Below, piece after piece: positions 8,871 through 17,829 of a stretch of DNA of 64,000 nucleotides (position 1 is its first letter; each line of letters begins with the position of its first letter). A program made the translations under genes and the position numbers. Source of the stretch: Pseudobdellovibrionaceae bacterium (GTDB taxonomy: Bacteria > Bdellovibrionota > Bdellovibrionia > Bdellovibrionales > Bdellovibrionaceae); NCBI GenBank assembly GCA_030158485.1, contig JAOASS010000009.1, positions 1 to 64,000 of the forward strand. The letters are read 5' to 3'. A model generated the notes under the pieces. It saw only the letters and a program-made list of their open reading frames with translations. It was not told the origin of the DNA and ran no database searches.

Positions 8871-9818
8871 TTACAAACTCTTCATTTGATCAGTGGCTTC
8901 AATCAAAGCCGCACGGGTCGAAGGTTCTGAAGCCGCGTGGCCCGCATCCGAGATGATTTTAATTTCAGCTTCGGGCCAGAGTCGATGAAGGTCCCAAGCG
9001 CTTTTCGCAGGGCAAACGACATCGTATCGACCTTGCACAATAACTCCTGGGATATTTTTAATTTTCGCAATATTTTCAAGCAAATAATTTTTTGACGGGA
9101 AAAAAGCATTGTTCATAAAGTAGTGACATTCAATTCGCGCGAAGGCCAAAGCTTTTTCAGGTTCTTCAAAAGCTTCAATCGATTGAGGATCGACAAAAAG
9201 CCTGGAGGTTGCAGCTTCCCATTGACTCCAGATTCGAGCCGCTTCTAAGCGAACTTTTGAATCTTCGGAAGTGAGTCTTTTATAGTAGGCTTTCATCATG
9301 TCGAAACGTTCTGAAGCGGGAATATGGTTCCAATATTTTTCCCAAACATCAGGAAATATCCAAGAAGCTCCTTCTTGATAAAACCACTTGAGCTCTTCTG
9401 GTCGACAAAGGAAAATTCCCCTTAAGATCAGGCCTTTAACGCGATCTGGATGAGTGACAGCATACGCCAAAGCTAATGTTGATCCCCAGCTACCACCGAA
9501 AACAAGCCATTTTTCAATTTTTAGAAGTTCGCGAATTTTTTCAATATCGCGAACGAGATCCCAAGTCGTATTATCGCGCAATTCTGCAGAAGGTTTTGAT
9601 TGGCCGCAGCCTCGCTGGTCGAAAAGAATAATTTGATAGTGTTGAGGATCGAAGTAGCGCCGGTGATCAGCATCTGTTCCGCCGCCGGGTCCGCCGTGCA
9701 GAAAAACCACTGGTGAACCTTTGGGATTGCCTGAAATTTCATAGTAGAGTTCATGCAGATCAGAAACTTTTAATGATCCTGTTTGATAGGGCTCAATTGA
9801 AGGGTAAAATTCTTTCAT
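8871..9818 (-). CDS. pip: Proline iminopeptidase (S33 family)
   Basis: Removes N-terminal proline from peptides, in the cytoplasm. Family motifs: VVFLHGGPGGGT, ILFDQRGCGQSKP, nucleophile GGSWGS (Ser110), acid in GRYDVVCP and His in DAGHAASEP. The 315-residue length matches the family. The Met at 9818 is chosen because its ATG overlaps the stop of adenosine deaminase (ATGA) and follows a GGGAG sequence about 10 bases upstream. The longer frame starting at 9836 is less likely. Co-transcribed with add. Confidence 0.92.
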   Translation of the reverse strand: MKEFYPSIEPYQTGSLKVSDLHELYYEISGNPKGSPVVFLHGGPGGGTDADHRRYFDPQHYQIILFDQRGCGQSKPSAELRDNTTWDLVRDIEKIRELLKIEKWLVFGGSWGSTLALAYAVTHPDRVKGLILRGIFLCRPEELKWFYQEGASWIFPDVWEKYWNHIPASERFDMMKAYYKRLTSEDSKVRLEAARIWSQWEAATSRLFVDPQSIEAFEEPEKALAFARIECHYFMNNAFFPSKNYLLENIAKIKNIPGVIVQGRYDVVCPAKSAWDLHRLWPEAEIKIISDAGHAASEPSTRAALIEATDQMKSL

Positions 9819-10834
9819 GTGAAAACGTTCTCCCAAATTTTCTTTTTACTTGCAGGAATAAAACTGTTTTGAAATGCGATCTGGTTTATTTTTTTAAACT
9901 CATTCGGACCAAAGCCGTGATATTTTTGGGCAATATCGTAGTCATCAGTCAAGGTGGATCCGAAAATTCCAGGGTCATCTGAATTCAAAGTGACAAGTAC
10001 TCCCGCTTCGAAAAGATTTTTCAAAGGGTGATCTTCAAAACTTGGAAAAGCTTGAGTTAGCCAATTACTTAGCGGGCAAATTTCAAGTGGAATTCCTTTA
10101 GCTTTTAAAACTTCAATGACATGTGGGTGATAAATGGATTGGACTCCGTGGCCTATTCTTTCAGCACCCAAATGTTCGATGCTATCGAGCATCCACTGAC
10201 CAGCAAAAGAACTCGGGGATTCGCCGGAATGAATTGTCACACGAAGACCTGCTTTCCGAGCAATTTGGAAGAGCGGCGCAAAAGGTTTGGGATCAAAGCC
10301 GTCTTCATTATCCGCGAGATCGACTCCGACGTATTCATTTTGGTGGTCGATCAAAAAATTCATAACTTTCTGCGCCTCTTCAAGCGGCTTATTTCTTTGT
10401 ATGATTCCAATCAGGCCAACTGCCATTCCCCATTTTTTTTCGGCTAGCGCAATTCCCTTTGCAAAAGATTGATGGATTTTTTCAAAAGTGAGTTGGGAGT
10501 GACCATCCAATATAAAAGTAGGCGCATAGCGAAGTTCAAGCATCATCACATGATCGTTGAAAGCGTCTTCACAAGCTTCGTAGGCAAGGCGGGTCAAAAT
10601 TTCTTCGGAGGCTAAAACTTTTTGTGTTTGTAAAAATTTTTTTAAAACAGATTCCAAATTTTTCATGGGCTCTGTCACAAGAAATGAATCACGCGACAAA
10701 GCGGGTGGTATTTCTAAATCCATCCCTAATGTCTGAGCAATTTCCGTTACTGTGCTCCAACGCATCGAGCAGTCTAAGTGTCGGTGCAAATCAATTTTAG
10801 GAACGCTGCGAAGTTGTGGAAGGGTCATATTCAT
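9815..10834 (-). CDS. add: Adenosine deaminase
   Basis: Zinc-dependent deamination of (deoxy)adenosine to inosine, purine salvage. Metal and catalytic residues are in place: His17 and His19 in KIDLHRHLD, His202 and Glu205 in TIHSGES, His229 in IGHGVQS, and Asp286/Asp287 in LNSDDPG. CPLSN near residue 253 fits the family. Adenine deaminase of the same superfamily is the main alternative; sequence motifs alone cannot fully exclude it. Purine salvage would suit a predator living on host nucleotides, but that is inference. Confidence 0.88.
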   Translation of the reverse strand: MNMTLPQLRSVPKIDLHRHLDCSMRWSTVTEIAQTLGMDLEIPPALSRDSFLVTEPMKNLESVLKKFLQTQKVLASEEILTRLAYEACEDAFNDHVMMLELRYAPTFILDGHSQLTFEKIHQSFAKGIALAEKKWGMAVGLIGIIQRNKPLEEAQKVMNFLIDHQNEYVGVDLADNEDGFDPKPFAPLFQIARKAGLRVTIHSGESPSSFAGQWMLDSIEHLGAERIGHGVQSIYHPHVIEVLKAKGIPLEICPLSNWLTQAFPSFEDHPLKNLFEAGVLVTLNSDDPGIFGSTLTDDYDIAQKYHGFGPNEFKKINQIAFQNSFIPASKKKIWENVFT

Positions 10835-10948
10835 TGAGAGTTCTTAACAGCTCTTGTGGAAGATGTCTTCATTAACGCATCGTCACGACTTACTCTCAGT
10901 TTCTAATCGGACTATTCAATTGAGGTTTTTTTATGTAAGGTCGCATTC

Positions 10949-12946
10949 ATGAATCAGAATTTAATTGTTCCACAAAAACTCGCTGGCAATCCACAAAATG
11001 AACCTCAATTCGCCGTGAGCGTGAAGGGTCCGAAAGGATCGCTTCAAGCTGTCGACCCCAGAGCGACTCGGGCTTTAGTTTCTTTGATGGACATGAATGC
11101 CGTTCTCGGCGGAGCCGCTTCTCACTTTGGTGGACCGTCTGCTTTAGCTGAACTGATGTCAGCTCTTTATGCCCTTATTTTTGAAGAATCAAATTCACAA
11201 AAAAAACAATGGTTTGATTTGTTTCATGTGGTCAATGATGTGGGACATGCTGAAAATGGTCTTTACGCATTAAAAGCAAATTATAAAATGGCGGGTCTCG
11301 ATTTCGACAAACTGAAGAAATTTCGATCAATTGAGTCGGGCTTGACTGGTCACGGTGAAGTTCACTGTTTTCCTGAAGGAGTCTTCTTAAGCAACGGTCC
11401 TTTGGGATCCGCTTTTCCTCAGTCACAAGGTCTTGCAATCGGCGAAAAGCTGAACGGAAAAATGAGAACAACTGTTTGTATTCTCAGTGATGGTGCTGCC
11501 ATGGAAGGTGAAGCGAAAGAAGCTTTTTCTGCGGTCCCTGGTCTTGCTTCTAAAGGTCAATTAGGGCCTTATGTTTTGATTATTTCTGATAATAACACAA
11601 AACTTTCTGGCAGAATTGACCAAGATTCTTTTTCTATGAATCCAACTTTTGAAACTTTAAAAGGCTTAGGTTGGGAATATATTTGTTTGGAAGCGGGACA
11701 TGATTTGAAAGCTTGTGTTCAAACTCTTCATGCAGCTCTTGAAAAAGCTCGAAGTCAGCCTTCAAAACCGGTTGTGATTCACGCTAAAACAATTAAAGGT
11801 TATGGTGTCAAGAAAACTGCGGAAAGCCCAAGCGGAGGCCACGGCTTTCCATTGAAGTCGGCTTCGGAACTTCCAGCTTTCTTGTCTGAAATTTATCAAA
11901 ATGAAAAATATCCCGAAATATTTGATCAATGGATTGCTGAATTAACTGAAATCGAAAAAAATATTCCAGCTGCTCAGGTTGCGGGCGAAAAAATTCAGAA
12001 AGGAATTTCATCAGCTATGATGAAATCTTTTGAAAAGGGTCTACCGATTCTTTCTGTGACTTCTGATTTGGCCGGTTCAACAGGTGTTGCTGATTTTAGA
12101 AAAAAATATCCACAAGCTTCAATTGATGTGGGTGTTGCAGAAAGCAATATGGTTAGCACGGCAGCAGGTCTTTCAAAATTAGGCTATATTCCTGTCGTCG
12201 ATACTTTCGCTCAATTTGGTGTGACTAAAGGTGCGTTACCTTTGACGATGGCTTCTTTAAGTGAAGCTCCAGTGATTTGTGTTTATTCTCATACGGGATT
12301 CCAGGATGCAGCTGACGGGGCCAGTCACCAAGCTCTCAGTTATGTTGCGATGACGGCCAGCATTCCTCATGTTAAAATTCATGCGCTGACATGCAGTGAT
12401 GAAGCCGATTCATTAATGACCCAAGCCATCGAACAATTGGCAGAAAAAAGAAAAAAAGGCGAATTGGCCACTTCCCATGTGTTCTTTTTAGGTCGCGAAA
12501 ACTTTCCAAAATCCTACGGCGCAAAAAGTTACAAACTTTTTGAGCCTCAAATTGTAAAAGAAAAGAAAACATTAGATGCGATCGCGATTGTGGCAGTTGG
12601 TAGCATGATGCCTGAAGCTGTTAAAGCTTGTGAAGAACTTGAGCGGCTCAATAAAGGTTATATTTTAGTGAATGCAAACTGTTTGAATCATATTGATGTC
12701 AGTTTCTATAAAAACTTATTAGGCAAAACCAGTGGTAAAGTGGTGATTGTAGAAGACCATCAAGTGATAGGCGGCTTCGGTCAAATGCTTGTTCATAATC
12801 TTGTGACTGCGGGCATTCCTGTTAAAGCGAAAACTTTAGGTGTCAAAGGTGAATTCGGTCAAAGTGCTTACAATGCGATCGACTTGTATCGTAAGCATGG
12901 ACTTGATTCTGTTGCGATTTTAAAAGCAGCGATGACTTGGCCTTAA
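10949..12946 (+). CDS. tkt: Transketolase
   Basis: Thiamine-diphosphate enzyme of the pentose phosphate pathway; also yields the erythrose 4-phosphate used by DAHP synthase. The N-terminal half shows VVNDVGHAENGLYAL, LTGHGEVH and the cofactor motif SDGAAMEGEAKEA with ISDNNT. The C-terminal half has VGVAESNMVSTAAGLSKLGY with the cofactor-activating Glu, then DTFAQFGVTKGA and YSHTGFQDAADGASHQ. Single full-length protein of 665 residues with an N-terminal extension of about 35 residues before the first conserved helix. It stands alone between divergent/convergent neighbours. Confidence 0.92.
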   Translation: MNQNLIVPQKLAGNPQNEPQFAVSVKGPKGSLQAVDPRATRALVSLMDMNAVLGGAASHFGGPSALAELMSALYALIFEESNSQKKQWFDLFHVVNDVGHAENGLYALKANYKMAGLDFDKLKKFRSIESGLTGHGEVHCFPEGVFLSNGPLGSAFPQSQGLAIGEKLNGKMRTTVCILSDGAAMEGEAKEAFSAVPGLASKGQLGPYVLIISDNNTKLSGRIDQDSFSMNPTFETLKGLGWEYICLEAGHDLKACVQTLHAALEKARSQPSKPVVIHAKTIKGYGVKKTAESPSGGHGFPLKSASELPAFLSEIYQNEKYPEIFDQWIAELTEIEKNIPAAQVAGEKIQKGISSAMMKSFEKGLPILSVTSDLAGSTGVADFRKKYPQASIDVGVAESNMVSTAAGLSKLGYIPVVDTFAQFGVTKGALPLTMASLSEAPVICVYSHTGFQDAADGASHQALSYVAMTASIPHVKIHALTCSDEADSLMTQAIEQLAEKRKKGELATSHVFFLGRENFPKSYGAKSYKLFEPQIVKEKKTLDAIAIVAVGSMMPEAVKACEELERLNKGYILVNANCLNHIDVSFYKNLLGKTSGKVVIVEDHQVIGGFGQMLVHNLVTAGIPVKAKTLGVKGEFGQSAYNAIDLYRKHGLDSVAILKAAMTWP

Positions 12947-12959
12947 TTCTATTTGGGAT

Positions 12960-13478
12960 TTAACGAAATATAAGAATAGAACTTAAATACGCGCAGCTTT
13001 GTTTCAAGCTGGCTAACTTTTCTTTGTTTCCAAGGCAATTAAAGTAAATCCAAGTTCTGTTTTGATAGCGGAAGTATTGAACCAGTTGTTTATCACTTTG
13101 AGCATCTTGTAAGTGAATCCAGCCATTTTCTGCATTTTTCGTAGGAATTTGTTGTCCCATGATTTTGAAGCCACTTTTTTCATACTCACGGATCCAGTTT
13201 TTAAGCGATTTATCATAATCTTCTTTAGAACTTAGTTTTTTTAAACGGATAAAAATTTGAAGCTCTTTATCTAAAGACTTTACAGACCACTTTTCAGAAT
13301 CATTTTGAGATAAATCTATTTCATAGGTGCTTCGCTGTAAGTTTAAATCTATTTTAAAAGGCCAAAGATAAGGATTCAATTTATTATTTAAAAAAAAACT
13401 AGATCCGGTCAGAGGATAAGGTGCAGCTAATAAAAAACAAGGATTCATTAAGAATAAAAGAGTCATTGTAAATTTCAT
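12960..13478 (-). CDS. Hypothetical secreted protein
   Basis: Begins with a likely signal peptide (MKFTMTLLFLMNPCFLLAA, then PYP). The mature protein of about 150 residues is lysine-rich with no recognised domain. The frame extends upstream to 13649, but that stretch lies inside the preceding lipoprotein gene and lacks signal character, so the Met at 13478 is chosen. Probably co-transcribed with the upstream lipoprotein (26-base gap). Function unknown. Confidence 0.7.
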   Translation of the reverse strand: MKFTMTLLFLMNPCFLLAAPYPLTGSSFFLNNKLNPYLWPFKIDLNLQRSTYEIDLSQNDSEKWSVKSLDKELQIFIRLKKLSSKEDYDKSLKNWIREYEKSGFKIMGQQIPTKNAENGWIHLQDAQSDKQLVQYFRYQNRTWIYFNCLGNKEKLASLKQSCAYLSSILIFR

Positions 13479-13503
13479 TTTTCGGCTTTCATGAAAATAT
13501 TTA

Positions 13504-14463
13504 TCATGGTGTTGTGACTCCAAGTCCAGGCGGAGACGGGTGGCAAACTTCACTGACAGGTAAAAACAAATCTTGATGTAGTTTATTTTTAATTGTAAGA
13601 AATATTGTTTTATCATCGAGTACATAAAACTCAGAAACAGGTTCGGCAATACGATAGGCCAATCGCCAGCACTTATCAGTTAAATTAAGTTTCCAAATTT
13701 CAACTCCGACACCTGTTGCAAAGCCAACAAGGAGTTCTTCTGTTTTATATGCAGTTGTCATACCGAAAATTTTTGAATCTGACTTGAATAAAAGCATAAC
13801 TTGATTAAATTTATTTTGCGACTTTAGAACGGCTCCTTTTTCATTTGGATCATATTCAATCCAGTAAAGACTTCGTGTTTTATGAATGGGAATGGGATTG
13901 CGAATCATTTTTTTTGAAACTGAATAAAGAGTTTGAATTTCCTCTTGATTATTCAGAGTCATAATTTTTGATTCGAGCTCATTTTCATGAATAAAGTAGA
14001 GCAAGCGTTTTGATTTTTCCCAAAAAAATGAAGACTCTAGACCTTTTTGATTTGTCATTCTTTTGAAATCAGTTGCTGTTCGATTTTTCAAATAAATATC
14101 AGAGCCGGGCTTTGCTCCGCTTAAAATTGAAATAAATTGCTCTTTGAATTCATCGTAAGATGAAGAGTAGTAAAAGTGATTCTTATCAATAGGGGCGATA
14201 TCCCAAATTTGACCATCTTGGTAAGTCAGTCTTTTTAGTTTTTGAGTATCAATTGACCATTCGTAAATTTCCGTTCTTTCTGAGTGCGGAGGCTTTTGGC
14301 AAGTCAGAAGCCAATGCGACGAGTCCAGTGCCCTCACTTGAGAACAATCAGATAAAAATGAAAGATTGTTTTTCGATTGTGAACTTGCGCTATTTGATTC
14401 CGATAACGGCTTTTGTGCACAACCTATTGCAAGAAAAATAAGTCCTATAAACTTGAAATTCAT
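13504..14463 (-). CDS. Lipoprotein with TolB-like beta-propeller pattern
   Basis: Signal peptide and lipobox IGC (Cys15). The body has repeated short units such as KLKRLTYQDGQIWDIAPID and DFKRMTNQKGLESSFFWEK, which look like blades of a TolB/WD40-like (PD40) propeller. No catalytic motif seen. It starts in a 4-base overlap with mutY, so translation is probably coupled. Role unknown; a periplasmic binding or scaffold function would be a guess. Confidence 0.7.
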   Translation of the reverse strand: MNFKFIGLIFLAIGCAQKPLSESNSASSQSKNNLSFLSDCSQVRALDSSHWLLTCQKPPHSERTEIYEWSIDTQKLKRLTYQDGQIWDIAPIDKNHFYYSSSYDEFKEQFISILSGAKPGSDIYLKNRTATDFKRMTNQKGLESSFFWEKSKRLLYFIHENELESKIMTLNNQEEIQTLYSVSKKMIRNPIPIHKTRSLYWIEYDPNEKGAVLKSQNKFNQVMLLFKSDSKIFGMTTAYKTEELLVGFATGVGVEIWKLNLTDKCWRLAYRIAEPVSEFYVLDDKTIFLTIKNKLHQDLFLPVSEVCHPSPPGLGVTTP

Positions 14464-15446
14464 TTCAGTCCCTGTTGTAAAATCTTTTGGATCAAAGTTG
14501 TGGGATTGATTCTTTTAACTTGATCAAGAGCAACCCATTTAACTGATTTAATTTGATTGGATCTTCGTGTTTTCTTTTTTATTTGAATAAAAATATCGAA
14601 TCGAGTGATTCCATGTTTCACGTCAAAATTTTTAGGCTTTACTTTCACTTTTTTAATCACGCCTGGAAAAACCCACTGGCCTTTAAGAAAAGGCATTTTT
14701 TCATTTTGAACAAAAGCAACTTGATTTTTATAGATGGAAATTTCAGGTTGCCAAACCCAAGTTTCAAAATTCATTTTTGGTTTTTTTAAAGGCCATTCCG
14801 TTGTTTTAGATTCCTGCCGAGCCAAACATCGAGACGTCCAGGGGCAAAGTAAGCACGCCGGACTTGTTGGTGTACAAATCGTAGCACCGAGTTCCATCAT
14901 GGCTTGATTTAATAGATCAGGTGTTTCGGTTTGGGCGAGTTGGTCGGCTTTGATTTGCAAAGTATTTCGTTCTTTTGGCAGCCAGTGTCGAACGGGCAGG
15001 CCAAATCGCCGACAAAGGACTCGAATTACGTTGCCATCTAAAACACCGACTTTTTCTTGGTAAGCAAATGTTGAAACAGCCCTGGAAGTATAGGGGCCAA
15101 AACCAGGAAACTTTTCTAATTCAGCAGCAGTTTTTGGAAAACCACCTTCTGCAAGTAGAGCTCGAGCCGCTTTATGAAGATTTCGAGCTCGGGAATAATA
15201 ACCTAGACCTGACCAGAGCTCTAGTACACTTTCAAGATCCGCATTGGCTAAAGTTTTTAAATCTGGAAATCTTTTTAAAAATCGATCGTAATAGGGCAAG
15301 ACAGCCACAACAGTGGTTTGTTGCAACATGACTTCTGAGATCCAAATCAAATAGGGGTTTTTGGTGCGACGCCACGGAAGATCACGATGGTTGTCATGGT
15401 ACCATGAAATCAGTGATGATTGGTCTAAGCGGTTTTCTTGATTCAT
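14460..15446 (-). CDS. mutY: A/G-specific adenine glycosylase
   Basis: Base-excision repair of adenine mispaired with 8-oxoguanine. LPWRRTKNPYLIWISEVMLQQT contains the catalytic Glu38, and PGFGPYTSRAVSTFAY with VLDGNVIRVL forms the helix-hairpin-helix and Asp region. The iron-sulfur loop has the spacing C-x6-C-x2-C-x5-C (CTPTSPACLLCPWTSRC). A NUDIX-like C-terminal domain follows (MPFLKGQWVFPG). Length 328 is normal to slightly short. Its start is 27 bases from the divergent agmatinase gene. Confidence 0.95.
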   Translation of the reverse strand: MNQENRLDQSSLISWYHDNHRDLPWRRTKNPYLIWISEVMLQQTTVVAVLPYYDRFLKRFPDLKTLANADLESVLELWSGLGYYSRARNLHKAARALLAEGGFPKTAAELEKFPGFGPYTSRAVSTFAYQEKVGVLDGNVIRVLCRRFGLPVRHWLPKERNTLQIKADQLAQTETPDLLNQAMMELGATICTPTSPACLLCPWTSRCLARQESKTTEWPLKKPKMNFETWVWQPEISIYKNQVAFVQNEKMPFLKGQWVFPGVIKKVKVKPKNFDVKHGITRFDIFIQIKKKTRRSNQIKSVKWVALDQVKRINPTTLIQKILQQGLK

Positions 15447-15473
15447 CTGTCTATCTTTTTAATGGAGGTCCTC

Positions 15474-16418
15474 ATGGAATACAAGCCTCTGAGCGGTCGA
15501 GAGTTCCCAAGGTTTTCACAAATTAAGACATTTTTTCGCTTACCGTGGGCTGATATTAAAGATGATTTTGATGTGGCACTTTTAGGTTTGCCTTTTGACG
15601 GCGGCGTGTCTTATCGGCCGGGCGCCCGATTTGCTCCGACTCGAGTCCGAGAAATGTCGGCTTTGGGACGTGGATATCATTGGTCTCGTGATATTAAGAT
15701 ATTTGATCGTTTAAAAGTGGCAGATGTCGGGGACTCTTCTGTTGTTCCAATTAATCTTGAAGCCACTTATGAAAAAATTGAAAAATTTATTTCCGATATT
15801 ATCCAAACAAATAAAAAAACAATTGCCGTTGGCGGAGACCATTCCACGACATTGCCTGTTTTGCGAGCGATGAGAAAACATTACGGTGTTCCACTTAATT
15901 TTATTCATTTTGATGCTCATTTAGACACTTATCCTGCAGCTTGGGATTGTGAGTATCATCATGGGGCATTTGCTCGTCATGCTGTAACTGAAGGTCTTGT
16001 TGATCCTCAAAACATGATTCAAATTGGTTTGCGCGGGCCTTTAGCAGAAAGAGAAGATCTTAAATTTGTACGTGATCATGGAATTAGAACCTACACTGTC
16101 GACGATGTCCGTGAAAAACATATCAATCAGTTCGTTGCCGAATTACCTGAATTTTTAAAAGGTCCAACTTACATCAGTTTTGATGTGGATTGTTTAGACC
16201 CTTCCTGTGCTCCAGGTACGGGAACTCCAGTTCCTGGCGGTCTGACTAGCTATGAAGCTCAAAAAATTCTTCGGGGTCTTAAAATTAAAAATCTTGTGGG
16301 TGCAGATGTTGTTGAAATCAGTCCCGCTTATGATTTAAGTGATCTGACTTCTTTGGTTGGGGTTGACGTGATGTTCGAATGTTTGAGCCTGATGGCTTAT
16401 GGGGCCAAAGGTCAGTAA
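15474..16418 (+). CDS. speB: Agmatinase / ureohydrolase family enzyme
   Basis: Binuclear manganese ureohydrolase. Ligands are all visible: His123 in GGDHSTT, Asp147, His149 and Asp151 in HFDAHLDTYP, and Asp237 and Asp239 in SFDVDCLDPSCAPGTGTPVPGG. This pattern fits agmatinase (agmatine to putrescine and urea) better than arginase, though formiminoglutamase-like or guanidinobutyrase activity is possible. The ATG at 15474 is preceded by a perfect GGAGG six bases upstream, so the longer frame from 15438 is rejected. Confidence 0.87.
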   Translation: MEYKPLSGREFPRFSQIKTFFRLPWADIKDDFDVALLGLPFDGGVSYRPGARFAPTRVREMSALGRGYHWSRDIKIFDRLKVADVGDSSVVPINLEATYEKIEKFISDIIQTNKKTIAVGGDHSTTLPVLRAMRKHYGVPLNFIHFDAHLDTYPAAWDCEYHHGAFARHAVTEGLVDPQNMIQIGLRGPLAEREDLKFVRDHGIRTYTVDDVREKHINQFVAELPEFLKGPTYISFDVDCLDPSCAPGTGTPVPGGLTSYEAQKILRGLKIKNLVGADVVEISPAYDLSDLTSLVGVDVMFECLSLMAYGAKGQ

Positions 16419-16960
16419 TCAAGTCGAACAGAAAGACCCAGGCTCCAAAAAGATTTGAAGATTTCAATTTCTGAAGGATTGTTAAAAAAAATCAAAAGCG
16501 CTTGTTCAGCTAAACCACTATCAAGCAAAAGCTTAATGGATTTTCCTGATTTCCTTATCAAAGAAACTTCAGTTCCAAAGCGGAAGCCAAAACGCAAGTT
16601 TGTGATATCGTAATAAGTTTCGTCGCGATATTTTGAAGGTGACTTGAAATAAAATTTTTTATGATTGGTATATGTTAAAAAACCACCAATCAGAATTGGG
16701 GTCCATTTGAAATTTTCAAATTGTTTTGTGTCGAGGCTCCAAAGATAAGCTGTACTTAATTGTTTGATTTCACTGATTCGTTCATCTTTTGTGTATCCCA
16801 AAATACCTAAAACGTGATGCTTCGTATTTTCTGAAACCCATTCGCCTTGAAGCTGGTGCCTCCCTAAGTACGCACCGGTGCCGTATCCGAAAAAATATTC
16901 AGCGTAGCTCAAAGTTGGAAAGCAGAAAAAAATGATGAATATTTTCTTCAAAGAAATCAT
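16412..16960 (-). CDS. Small outer-membrane beta-barrel-like protein
   Basis: Signal peptide ending SYAEYFF (cleavage near residue 20). The mature part alternates polar and hydrophobic residues and is rich in aromatic residues and glycine (FGYGTGAYLG, LRFGFRFGTEVSLI). It ends with SLGLSVRLDY, an aromatic C-terminal residue as in outer-membrane barrels. No specific family recognised. It starts in a 4-base overlap with the phosphoesterase gene and ends overlapping speB by 7 bases. Confidence 0.6.
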   Translation of the reverse strand: MISLKKIFIIFFCFPTLSYAEYFFGYGTGAYLGRHQLQGEWVSENTKHHVLGILGYTKDERISEIKQLSTAYLWSLDTKQFENFKWTPILIGGFLTYTNHKKFYFKSPSKYRDETYYDITNLRFGFRFGTEVSLIRKSGKSIKLLLDSGLAEQALLIFFNNPSEIEIFKSFWSLGLSVRLDY

Positions 16961-17766
16961 AAAGTTGATTCCAGCGAACAGTTTTTTTCGCGGCAGTAAT
17001 AAATTCTGATATTAGAATTATCAACTTCAACCAATCCCCAGTTGTCGCCTTCTGTACGACTGATTTGGAAAATGGGAATCCCGCTGACAGTTTGTTTCGA
17101 AAATCGATGAAGATGACCATGAATCACAATGACTTGGGGATGAATTTGAAGAATCGAAGTGTAAAGGGCATTATCAGCCGGTGTAAACGGAAGGTTATTA
17201 AAGGGGTCTTGATGATGAAATAAAAAAACTGGTTTTGTGTTATCTGCCGATGTCATTTCAGAACTTAAAAAAGAATAATCAACAATTTTTGTTTCCAAGC
17301 GATTATTATTCCAAAAAATCAACTTTCCAAAATCCGTGATAATGGATCTATTTTCGGGTCCAAATGCAGTTTGATAGATTTTTCGACCATGTGTCGTCAG
17401 ATCATGATTACCAGGAACGACATAAAGGGGAATTTTAAGATCTTTAATATACTCCATGAAAAGTTCATATTCATCACCTGATCCGAAATTTGTGAAATCA
17501 CCCGTGTGAATAGCAAATTGCGCGCCTGAATTGTTGATATGTCGAAGTGTCGACTTCAGATCAGCATAATTTTGGTGAGAATCTGCTAGCACAGCAAAGC
17601 GAGCGATATCCCCGCCGACGAGGTTATACGTGGGAACAGAAAATTTTTGGTTCCACAAAGTTGAAGTCATTCTGACTTCAGTATCAAAAATCGAATCTTT
17701 AATATCACAAGAGGTCAGGTAAAAACAAAAGCAGGTAAGAAAAAAAAACTTCAAATGACGGATCAT
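16957..17766 (-). CDS. Calcineurin-like metallophosphoesterase lipoprotein
   Basis: Lipobox LTSC (Cys20) after a hydrophobic signal. The mature domain has the calcineurin-type motifs in order: VLADSHQ (Asp62, His64), HTGDFTNFG, VPGNHD, FHHQDP and HGHLH. This predicts a two-metal phosphoesterase facing the periplasm. The first motif is DxH as normal. Substrate unknown (nucleotides, phospholipid headgroups or phosphoproteins are options). Precedes and overlaps the beta-barrel-like gene, suggesting joint expression. Confidence 0.83.
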   Translation of the reverse strand: MIRHLKFFFLTCFCFYLTSCDIKDSIFDTEVRMTSTLWNQKFSVPTYNLVGGDIARFAVLADSHQNYADLKSTLRHINNSGAQFAIHTGDFTNFGSGDEYELFMEYIKDLKIPLYVVPGNHDLTTHGRKIYQTAFGPENRSIITDFGKLIFWNNNRLETKIVDYSFLSSEMTSADNTKPVFLFHHQDPFNNLPFTPADNALYTSILQIHPQVIVIHGHLHRFSKQTVSGIPIFQISRTEGDNWGLVEVDNSNIRIYYCREKNCSLESTL

Positions 17767-17829
17767 CTGATCGTGGTTATATTAAAAAATAAATTTTATA
17801 GCAAGTCGTAGTGTGCTCAAATGCCTTTT

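Noticed and set aside
10121-10447. Plus-strand frame of 108 codons opposite adenosine deaminase
   Set aside because: Shadow of a strongly conserved gene on the other strand; no domain.
10838-10898. TGAGAGT/ACTCTCA inverted repeat upstream of transketolase
   Set aside because: Seven-base arms about 50 bases apart; may be chance in an AT-rich gap.
13479-13649. Upstream extension of the secreted protein frame
   Set aside because: It lies inside the preceding lipoprotein gene and the signal peptide begins at 13478.
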